This document shows positions 40,680 through 47,295 of a stretch of 47,295 bases of DNA, one piece after another. The position numbers were made by a program, and so were the translations under genes. Every line of letters begins with the position of its first letter. Within the stretch, counting starts at the first letter, position 1. This DNA comes from Clostridium sp. CAG:567. GTDB lineage: Bacteria; Bacillota; Clostridia; TANB77; CAG-508. Under the pieces are notes generated by a model. The model saw nothing but the letters and a program-made list of their open reading frames with translations. It had not been told where the DNA came from and did no database searches. The DNA is taken from positions 1 through 47,295 of the forward strand of contig FR902178.1 of NCBI GenBank assembly GCA_000437855.1, given 5' to 3'.

Positions 40680-41591
40680 ATGATACCTGAAAGGTTAATA
40701 AAAGGTGATACTATTGGTTTAATAGCACCATCAAGTCCAGTATTGAAAGAAGATCTAGAAACAATAAATAATTCGATAATGCTTATGGAAAGTGCTGGTT
40801 TTAATATTAAATTTGCACCAAATGCACTATCAAATAAATTAGGATATTCAGCAACAGCAAAACAAAAAGCAGAAGATATAAACTATATGTTTCAAAACAA
40901 CGAAATAAAGGCCATATTCTGTATATCAGGAGGATTTAACTCAAACTCTACATTTGATTATTTAGATTATGATGTAATAAAATATCATCCAAAAATAATA
41001 TGTGGATTTAGTGATTCAACATCACTTTTAAATGCAATTTATGCAAAAACTGGATTAGTAACTTTTCATGGACCAACATTTAAAGCATTAACTTCATGGC
41101 AAACTAAATATGGATATGAAGAAGTAATAAAAAGGTTTGTAGAAGGTGGCTTGAGTTTAGGGCAAGCAGATGATGAATATGTTATAATTAAAGAAGGAAA
41201 AGCAAAAGGAATTCTAGTTGGTGGAAATTTAAGTTTAGTAAATGAAATGGTATGTGGAAAATATAGTATTGATTTTACAGATAAAATACTATTTTTAGAA
41301 GAATTGTTTGTTGAAACACCACCAGAGCTAGTAAGCAATTATTTTTATTATATGAAACAAAATGGAGTATTTGACAAGATAAAAGGAATTTGGCTTGGTA
41401 ATTACGATGGAGCAGTGAGCATAGAAAAAATCTTGTTAGATACATTAGATGGAGAATACAATTTGCCAATAATAAAATCAAATAATTTTGGTCATATAGA
41501 TAAGAAAACTGTTATACCAATTGGAACAATGGCAAAAATTGATACAGACCAAGAAAACAAAATAGAATTATTGGAAGATTGTGTAAAATAG
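40680..41591 (+). CDS. LD-carboxypeptidase (peptidase family S66)
   Basis: S66 enzymes cleave the D-Ala4 from murein tetrapeptides (LdcA) or hydrolyse microcin C-type amides (MccF). The 303-residue protein starts with DTIGLIAPSSP. CISGGFNSN (81-89) and the nucleophile Ser111 in CGFSDSTSLLNA follow. The Glu and His partners are in LFLEELFVETPPE and NNFGHIDKKTVIPIG. The ATG follows AGGAGGAG. Position after pgeF supports a peptidoglycan-recycling role, but the MccF-like immunity function cannot be excluded. Confidence 0.88.
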   Translation: MIPERLIKGDTIGLIAPSSPVLKEDLETINNSIMLMESAGFNIKFAPNALSNKLGYSATAKQKAEDINYMFQNNEIKAIFCISGGFNSNSTFDYLDYDVIKYHPKIICGFSDSTSLLNAIYAKTGLVTFHGPTFKALTSWQTKYGYEEVIKRFVEGGLSLGQADDEYVIIKEGKAKGILVGGNLSLVNEMVCGKYSIDFTDKILFLEELFVETPPELVSNYFYYMKQNGVFDKIKGIWLGNYDGAVSIEKILLDTLDGEYNLPIIKSNNFGHIDKKTVIPIGTMAKIDTDQENKIELLEDCVK

Positions 41592-41603
41592 AGGAAATAA
41601 GAA

Positions 41604-42155
41604 ATGTACGATAATTGGGAAGATTTAGAAAATAGTATAAAAAGTTGTAATAGATGTAAATTATGTTCAACAAGAAAAAATATTGTTTTTGGAGAGGGTA
41701 ATAAACAAGCAGATTTAATGTTTATAGGAGAAGGTCCTGGAGCAGATGAAGATACTCAAGGACTTCCCTTTGCTGGAAAAGCAGGACAACTTATGAATAA
41801 AGCGTTTCAAGGATTAGGTATAAAAAGGCAAGAGGTGTATATAACAAATATAGTAAAGTGTAGACCTCCTGCTAATAGAGTACCAGAACAAGATGAAGCA
41901 GAGGCATGCTTAAATTATTTGCGTAATCAGGTAATTCTTGTAAAACCTAAAGTAATAGTTCTTTTAGGAAGTACAGCTTTAAAAAATGTATTAGGAAAAG
42001 AATATTCTATTACAGCTAGTAGAGGCAAATGGATAGAGCAAAAAGGAATAAAGTATATGCCTACTTGGCACCCTGCTGCATTACTTAGAGATGAGAACAA
42101 AAAGGTTGAATTTTGGAAAGATTTAAAAGAGGTTGTGAATCTTTTAAATTTATAA
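41604..42155 (+). CDS. Uracil-DNA glycosylase, family 4 (Fe-S)
   Basis: The enzyme removes uracil from DNA. The 183-residue protein has the Fe-S ligands Cys15, Cys18, Cys86 and Cys102, with spacing as in thermophile family-4 UDGs. Motif 1 is GEGPGADEDTQGLPFAGKAG (43-62) and motif 2 is TWHPAALLR. Family-5 enzymes differ at motif 1. The ATG follows TAGAGGAAA, 12 bp after the LD-carboxypeptidase stop. A -10 or terminator between them is not visible, so co-transcription is likely. Confidence 0.95.
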   Translation: MYDNWEDLENSIKSCNRCKLCSTRKNIVFGEGNKQADLMFIGEGPGADEDTQGLPFAGKAGQLMNKAFQGLGIKRQEVYITNIVKCRPPANRVPEQDEAEACLNYLRNQVILVKPKVIVLLGSTALKNVLGKEYSITASRGKWIEQKGIKYMPTWHPAALLRDENKKVEFWKDLKEVVNLLNL

Positions 42156-42189
42156 TATTATTGTTAATAAGATAAACCAGAGGTAAGAT

Positions 42190-43452
42190 ATGAAAGATAA
42201 TATAAAACAAAAGGCTGAATATTGCTTAAATTGTAAAAATCCACAATGTAGGACAGGATGCCCACTTGGAAATAATATTCCAGCTTTTATACAAAAGGTA
42301 AAAGAAGATAATTTAGAAGAAGCATATAAAATATTGTGTGAAACTACTGCTATTCCGGCAATATGTGGCAGAATATGTCCACATCAAAAACAATGCCAAG
42401 GTAAATGTATTAGAGGAATCAAATCAGAACCAGTTTCAATTGGAGAAATAGAAGCTTATGTTGGAGATTGGGCTTTAAATAATACAAATAGCCTATTAAA
42501 TTGTTGTAAAGACATTCAAGAGAAAAATAAAAAAGTAGCAGTTATTGGTGGAGGACCATCAGGGTTAACTGCTGCGGTGTTTTTGAGAAAAAATGGATAT
42601 AAAGTAACAATTTATGAAAAACAAAAAGATTTAGGTGGAATTTTAAAAAGAGGAATACCAGAGTTTAGATTATCAAATGAAATTGTAGAAAAAACTATTG
42701 AACAAATTTTAGCACTCGGCATAAATGTACAATGTGAAAAAGAGTTGGGAAGAAACTTAGAACTAGCCAATTTAGAAAAAGAATATGACGCAATATATTT
42801 ATCAATAGGAGCAAACATACCAAGAAAGATGGCTATTGAAGGTGAAGAATTAGAGGGAGTATATGGTGGTAATTCATTGCTAGAAAATCAGAATCATCCT
42901 GACTATACAAATAAAAAAGTTGCAATTATTGGTGGCGGAAATGTTGCAATGGACTGCGCAAGAACAATAAAAAGAATGGGAGCAGAGCAGGTAGTTGTAA
43001 TATACAGAAGATCTGAAGCGGAAATGCCGGCAGAATCAAAAGAAATTTCTGATGCAAAAAAAGAAGGAGTCGAATTTCAATTTTTAAATAATATTGTGAA
43101 AATACTAGGAACAAATAAAGTTGAGAAAATAGAGTGTATTAAAACAGAATTGGTACAAAAAGAAGGAGAAACAAGAAAGTCTCCTGTAAATATTGAAAAC
43201 AGTAATTATATATTAAATATGGATTATGTAGTTATGGCTGTTGGTGGAGAAGTGGATAAAGATCTAATTGAAAAATGCAATATAAGTACAACAACTAAAA
43301 AGTATGTACAAGTAAATGAAAACAATCAAACATCAGATGAAAAAGTATTTGCTGGAGGAGATGTTGTTGGACAAAATTCAACTGTGGCTTGGGCTGCAAG
43401 TGACGGAAAAAATGTTGCAAGTAAAATAATAAAATTCTTAGAAGAAAAATAA
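42190..43452 (+). CDS. GltD-like NAD(P)H-dependent FAD/Fe-S oxidoreductase
   Basis: The 420-residue protein resembles the small subunit of glutamate synthase and related electron-transfer flavoproteins. The N-terminal Fe-S region has CLNCKNPQCRTGCPLGN and CGRICPHQKQCQGKC. The FAD site is VAVIGGGPSGLTAAVFL, and the NAD(P)H site is VAIIGGGNVAMDCARTI with VVIYRR. FAGGDVVG is the final FAD motif. No gltB (large subunit) lies beside it, so it may act alone or with another partner, for example as an NADPH:ferredoxin-type enzyme. The ATG follows AGAGGTAAG. A terminator follows at once. Confidence 0.88.
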   Translation: MKDNIKQKAEYCLNCKNPQCRTGCPLGNNIPAFIQKVKEDNLEEAYKILCETTAIPAICGRICPHQKQCQGKCIRGIKSEPVSIGEIEAYVGDWALNNTNSLLNCCKDIQEKNKKVAVIGGGPSGLTAAVFLRKNGYKVTIYEKQKDLGGILKRGIPEFRLSNEIVEKTIEQILALGINVQCEKELGRNLELANLEKEYDAIYLSIGANIPRKMAIEGEELEGVYGGNSLLENQNHPDYTNKKVAIIGGGNVAMDCARTIKRMGAEQVVVIYRRSEAEMPAESKEISDAKKEGVEFQFLNNIVKILGTNKVEKIECIKTELVQKEGETRKSPVNIENSNYILNMDYVVMAVGGEVDKDLIEKCNISTTTKKYVQVNENNQTSDEKVFAGGDVVGQNSTVAWAASDGKNVASKIIKFLEEK

Positions 43453-43480
43453 AAGTTGGAAATATATATTTCCAACTTTT
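43451..43480. terminator. Bidirectional terminator after the GltD-like gene
   Basis: A near-perfect palindrome runs from AAAAGTTGGAAATAT to ATATTTCCAACTTTT. It lies between convergent genes and can serve both. Confidence 0.85.
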
Positions 43481-43483
43481 AAA

Positions 43484-44572
43484 TTATAAATTTTCATCAT
43501 TTTCAAGATTTTTATTTAATTTTAATAAAATTTTTATATTATTAAATAATCTAGATATTTTTCCTTCTTTAACTAAAACTAAAGAAACATTATTTAAAAT
43601 TGCCTCATGTTTTTCCTCAAGAACTACCATTTTGTTAATATAATAACTATTAAAATCATTGTAATTTTCAGTAATACCAATATAATTCTTATAATTATAT
43701 AACTTTGTACGATAAATTTCTATTTCTTGTGTAGTATTTAATTTATTAAATTCATTATCAAAATATGAGCTATAAATTAAATTTTGAGTCTTAATAAATG
43801 TTAACTTTAATTCATTTTTCAATTTTCCAATTTTAAAAGCAATTTTTTGTGCTTTTTCATCAACAAGTTCATTTTCAAGTAGTTTGTTATTTAAAACAAT
43901 TATTTTTTCTTCAATATTTAAAATATCATCTAATAAATCTTGAATTTTCAAAAAGTTTTTCATTCCACATGATTCGCATAAATCAAGTTTAAATTTATCA
44001 GTACTAAATAATGTACTATCAAATAAGACATTTTCACCAACAAGATAAGCTAATTGTCTAACTAAATTGCACAAAAGTGGATAACAATTAGGACTATTAG
44101 TTGGAAGTGATATGTCATAATATTTTACTATAGTTTCTTTTTGATCAAGAATTTTTGAAGCTGCCAATTGCACAGCTCCTTCATTTAAAGCTGTTCCATA
44201 TGTTTTTAATGCCCCGAATTCACACAAACCTAAACGATATAAATTACCTTTACGGTCTTTTACTTCTTGAATGTGATGAATAAGTTCATGTATAGCAAAT
44301 TTTTCTAAATCTTTTAAAGGTATTCCAGACTTAAAGTATATAGAAGAATTCTTATAAAAATAAGTTGCCTCAGCATAACCTTCTGGCATTGATGCTATAT
44401 ACATAGGGGTTCTAGAAAACTCAATAAATAATTGGCTACAATCAAAATGTGCACTTGGAAAAGTATTACAAATTTTTTCTGCAACACTTTTAGAAATAGA
44501 ATTTACACTTAATGTATCTAATCTTCCAATAATTTCAATTCCATCTTTTTTTAATTCTGATTCAACGTTCAT
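43484..44572 (-). CDS. HExxH zincin-like protein, unknown function
   Basis: The 362-residue protein has no signal peptide. Residues 94-101, IHELIHHI, give the zinc-peptidase motif with His95, Glu96 and His99. NEGAVQ at 130-135 may supply the third ligand Glu131, as in gluzincins. The C-terminal 180 residues are helical and charged, with heptad-like repeats (IEEKIIVLNNKLLENELVDE). The ATG at 44572 follows AAGGAGAAA. It may be a cytoplasmic peptidase or an inactive relative. The neighbours leuS and the GltD-like gene give no clue to its substrate. Confidence 0.65.
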   Translation of the reverse strand: MNVESELKKDGIEIIGRLDTLSVNSISKSVAEKICNTFPSAHFDCSQLFIEFSRTPMYIASMPEGYAEATYFYKNSSIYFKSGIPLKDLEKFAIHELIHHIQEVKDRKGNLYRLGLCEFGALKTYGTALNEGAVQLAASKILDQKETIVKYYDISLPTNSPNCYPLLCNLVRQLAYLVGENVLFDSTLFSTDKFKLDLCESCGMKNFLKIQDLLDDILNIEEKIIVLNNKLLENELVDEKAQKIAFKIGKLKNELKLTFIKTQNLIYSSYFDNEFNKLNTTQEIEIYRTKLYNYKNYIGITENYNDFNSYYINKMVVLEEKHEAILNNVSLVLVKEGKISRLFNNIKILLKLNKNLENDENL

Positions 44573-44673
44573 TTATAAAATATTTCTCCTTAGTATATTC
44601 TTTTTCCATTATACAACATAAAGATACAAAATAATATTACAATAATATTACAGTTTCATTACAAATATGTAAC

Positions 44674-44707
44674 AAAACAGAACACTACATTTGTAATGTT
44701 CTGTTTT
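44674..44707 (-). terminator. Terminator after leuS
   Basis: AAAACAGAACA pairs with TGTTCTGTTTT, extended by TAC/GTA after one mismatch. On minus it is followed by T residues and a gap of about 100 bp before the next gene. Confidence 0.85.
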
Positions 44708-44729
44708 ATGAATCAATATTATTTATGTT

Positions 44730-47156
44730 TTATTTAACAACAATGTTGTAAATTTTATTTTTTACATAAATTTCTTTAACAATATTTTTATCACTGATTG
44801 CATTTTTTACAGATTGATTTTCATGTACTTTATCTTTTACAATTGCTTCATCAGTATCTAATGCAATTGATACAGTAGCTTTTACTTTTCCATTAACTTG
44901 AACTGGAATTTCAATTTCATCATCAATAGTTTTTGCTTCATCATAAGTTGGCCATGGAGTATTTGCTATTGTGTCTTTTGCACCAATTATCTCAAATAAC
45001 TCTTCAGTCATATGTGGAGCAAAAGGATTTAACAATTGTAAAAATGTTTTGTATTCAGCTTTGTTTATTCTTTTTAATTTATAAAATTCATTTGTCATTG
45101 TCATAAATGTAGAAACAGCTGTGTTAAATTTCATTTCTTCAATATCTGAAGAAACTTTTTTTATAGCTTTATGCATCATTTTTTCAAATTCAGGAGAGTA
45201 GCTGTCTCCATCAACTAAAAATTCTTGCATATTCCATACTCTATCTAAGAATTTATTACATCCACGAATACTTTCCATAGACCATGGAGCAGTTTGATCA
45301 AATGGTCCCATAAACATTTCATAAACACGGAATGTATCTGCACCAAATTCTTCAACAATATCATCAGGGTTTATAACATTACCTTTTGATTTTGACATTT
45401 TTTCTCCATTTGAGCCTAAAATCATACCATGTGAAGTACGTTTTTGATAAGGCTCTTTAGTTGGTACAACACCAATATCATATAAGAACTTATGCCAAAA
45501 TCTTGAATATAATAGGTGAAGTGTAGTATGTTCCATACCACCGTTATACCAGTCAACTGGACTCCAATATTCTAAGGCTTCTTTAGAAGCTAAAGCTTTA
45601 TCATTATGTGCATCCATATATCTTAAATAATACCAAGATGAACCAGCCCATTGAGGCATTGTATCTGTTTCACGAGTAGCTTTTCCACCACAATGAGGGC
45701 AAGTTGTATTAACCCAATCTGTATGTTTAGCTAAAGGTGATTCACCATTTTCACCAGGTTCATAATCTTCAATATCAGGTAAGCATAATGGAAGTTCTTC
45801 TTCTGGAAGTGGAACCCATCCACATTTATCACAATGAACCATAGGAATTGGTTCACCCCAATAACGTTGTCTTGAAAATACCCAATCACGTAATTTGTAA
45901 TTTACTTTTCTAGTTCCAATTTTATTTTCTTCTAAATAATCAATAACTTTTTTCTTTGCTTCTTCAACAGATAAACCTGTTAAGAAACTAGAGTTAACAA
46001 GTTTGCCACTTGCAACATCTGTAAAAGCTTCTTTCTCAATATCACAAACTGTGTTTTCAATTGCTGATTCAATTACTTGAATAATAGGTAAATCGAACTT
46101 TTTAGCAAATTCCCAGTCTCTTGTATCATGAGCAGGAACAGCCATAATTGCACCAGTACCATAAGTAATTAAAACATAGTCTGAAACCCAAATTGGAATT
46201 TCTGTATTTGTTAAAGGATTGATTGCTCGAATACCTTTGATTTCAACACCTGTTTTTTCTTTATTCAATTCAGCACGTTCAAAATCAGATTTTAAACTAG
46301 CTTGTCTTTGATATTCTTTTACTTCATCTAGGTTAGTAATTTCGTTTTCTAATTCTTTAATAATAGGATGTTCTGGAGCAACTACCATATATGTTGCACC
46401 AAATAATGTATCAGGTCTTGTAGTGTATACAACTAATTCTTTATCATGGTTTGCAAGTTTAAATTTAACTTCAGCACCTTCACTACGACCAATCCAGTTT
46501 CTTTGTTGTGCTTTGATTTTATCTAAATAATCAACTTCATCTAAGTCATCAATTAATCTTTGAGCATATTCTGTAATTTTTAACATCCATTGACTTTTTT
46601 CTTTTTGGACAACTGGACTTCCACATCTTTCACAAACACCATTAACAACTTCTTCATTTGCTAACCCTACTTTACAACCAGTACAGAAGTTTATAGGCAT
46701 TGTAGCTTTATAAGCTAATCCATGTTTATATAATTGAATAAAAATCCATTGAGTCCATTTATAATAATTTGGATCAGTTGTATTGACTTCTCTAGACCAG
46801 TCAAATGAAAAACCTAAAGCTTTTAATTGTTCTCTAAAATGATTAACGTTTTTCTCAGTTGTAATTTTAGGATGAACATGATTTTTAATAGCATAGTTTT
46901 CAGCTGGTAATCCAAATGCATCAAATCCAATAGGGTATAATACATTATATCCTTCCATTCTTTTCTTTCTAGCAATAATATCTAATGCTGTATAACTACG
47001 AGGATGACCAACATGTAAGCCTTGACCAGAAGGATATGGAAATTCAACTAGTCCATACCATTTTTTTAATGAAGGATCATCTTTTGCATAAAAAGTACCT
47101 TCACTATACCATTTATTTTGCCATTTTTTTTCAATATCTTTAAAGTTATATCCCAT
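44730..47156 (-). CDS. leuS: Leucyl-tRNA synthetase
   Basis: LeuRS charges tRNA-Leu. The 808-residue protein begins MGYNFKDIEKKWQNKW, as bacterial LeuRS do, from the ATG at 47156 behind AAGGAGTGAGG. A longer frame upstream is not family-like. The class I HIGH motif is HVGH (48-51) and the KMSKS loop is EKMSKSKGN (about 570). A CP1 editing domain has YTTRPDTLFGATY and TGAIMAVPAHDTRDW. A zinc-binding segment, CDKCGW plus CPHCG, is present. The leader is only about 40-50 nt after a possible -10 box (TATAAT), and no T-box elements are seen. Confidence 0.98.
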   Translation of the reverse strand: MGYNFKDIEKKWQNKWYSEGTFYAKDDPSLKKWYGLVEFPYPSGQGLHVGHPRSYTALDIIARKKRMEGYNVLYPIGFDAFGLPAENYAIKNHVHPKITTEKNVNHFREQLKALGFSFDWSREVNTTDPNYYKWTQWIFIQLYKHGLAYKATMPINFCTGCKVGLANEEVVNGVCERCGSPVVQKEKSQWMLKITEYAQRLIDDLDEVDYLDKIKAQQRNWIGRSEGAEVKFKLANHDKELVVYTTRPDTLFGATYMVVAPEHPIIKELENEITNLDEVKEYQRQASLKSDFERAELNKEKTGVEIKGIRAINPLTNTEIPIWVSDYVLITYGTGAIMAVPAHDTRDWEFAKKFDLPIIQVIESAIENTVCDIEKEAFTDVASGKLVNSSFLTGLSVEEAKKKVIDYLEENKIGTRKVNYKLRDWVFSRQRYWGEPIPMVHCDKCGWVPLPEEELPLCLPDIEDYEPGENGESPLAKHTDWVNTTCPHCGGKATRETDTMPQWAGSSWYYLRYMDAHNDKALASKEALEYWSPVDWYNGGMEHTTLHLLYSRFWHKFLYDIGVVPTKEPYQKRTSHGMILGSNGEKMSKSKGNVINPDDIVEEFGADTFRVYEMFMGPFDQTAPWSMESIRGCNKFLDRVWNMQEFLVDGDSYSPEFEKMMHKAIKKVSSDIEEMKFNTAVSTFMTMTNEFYKLKRINKAEYKTFLQLLNPFAPHMTEELFEIIGAKDTIANTPWPTYDEAKTIDDEIEIPVQVNGKVKATVSIALDTDEAIVKDKVHENQSVKNAISDKNIVKEIYVKNKIYNIVVK

Positions 47157-47222
47157 AAACCTCACTCCTTCTGTAAATACAGACCTATTATATAACATTT
47201 TGAACTGAAAGAAAAGGGAAAT

Positions 47223-47251
47223 TTGCTAAAAAGTTTAATTTGTGATATAAT
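47223..47251 (+). promoter_or_regulatory. Promoter of a plus-strand gene beyond the window
   Basis: TTGCTA (47223-47228) and TATAAT (47246-47251) are spaced by 17 bp. A small hairpin GTAGG-ACTA-CCTAC follows, and CAAGGAG at the very end looks like the ribosome binding site of the next gene. Confidence 0.6.
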
Positions 47252-47295
47252 TTATATGTATGTAGGACTACCTACAAATAAATTTGGGCAAGGAG

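Noticed and set aside
47157..47198. Longer N-terminus for leuS
   Set aside because: LeuRS proteins begin at the YNFKDIEKKWQ region; the ATG at 47156 has AAGGAG upstream.
44573..47295. T-box riboswitch upstream of leuS
   Set aside because: The leader after the likely -10 box is under about 50 nt and contains neither the T-box sequence nor an antiterminator; divergent promoter DNA follows.
1..47295. CRISPR array, tRNA or rRNA genes, intact insertion sequence
   Set aside because: No regularly spaced repeats, no cloverleaf or rRNA signatures and no transposase frames were seen on either strand.

Overview
The window is AT-rich, densely packed chromosomal DNA from an endospore-forming anaerobic member of the Clostridia (Firmicutes/Bacillota). 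The evidence is strong AGGAGG-type ribosome binding sites, TTG and GTG starts, sporulation genes (yqfC, yqfD, a pdaA-like deacetylase, spore photoproduct lyase), a trimeric [FeFe] hydrogenase and an Agr-type peptide quorum-sensing locus. The species cannot be named from sequence alone. No rRNA, tRNA, CRISPR array, prophage or intact transposase was seen.

Layout. 1-4.1 kb: glmS on the minus strand behind a recognisable glmS ribozyme, divergent from uvrC. 4.1-6.2 kb: a small membrane protein, a SAM methyltransferase and an RluA-type pseudouridine synthase. 6.3-9.4 kb: an agr locus split into two convergent pairs, agrB-agrD on plus and agrA-agrC on minus. 9.4-10.1 kb: gene relics and two terminator-like hairpins. 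10.1-22.3 kb: the conserved Firmicute order yqfC-yqfD-ybeY-dgkA-era-yqzL-recO, with a conserved unknown gene where phoH is usually found and a hydrogenase operon (hydC-hydB-GNAT-hydA) between dgkA and era. 22.4-28.2 kb: putative glycosyltransferase, GNAT (frameshifted), pth, RNase E/G, plsC (frameshifted), lipid kinase and trmB. 28.2-34.6 kb: a large double-HTH regulator with a candidate operator, an unknown anchored protein, splB and a two-component system. 34.7-43.5 kb: DNA repair and envelope genes (OGG-type glycosylase, addB, family-4 uracil-DNA glycosylase), a pgeF/YfiH-type protein, an LD-carboxypeptidase and a GltD-like flavoprotein. 43.5-47.3 kb: an HExxH protein and leuS on minus.

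The most unusual content is intergenic. Two short loci, at 35.7-36.06 kb and 39.55-39.87 kb, look like undescribed type I toxin-antitoxin systems. Each has a hydrophobic micro-peptide gene with a sequestered Shine-Dalgarno, a convergent small RNA with its own strong promoter, and intrinsic terminators. In the first, a 21-bp direct repeat places complementarity over the toxin start codon, as in the Fst/par design, but sense and antisense genes do not overlap. In the second, sense and antisense promoters and 5' ends are near-perfect mirror copies.

Several other gaps carry long imperfect inverted repeats (4384-4543, 17491-17617, 20183-20355, 34676-34750) with AT-rich arms and GC-richer interiors. 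They resemble MITE-type elements or structured RNAs. Many single genes look vertically inherited; the accessory signals are mostly these small RNA or repeat loci, the split agr locus and the unknown genes.
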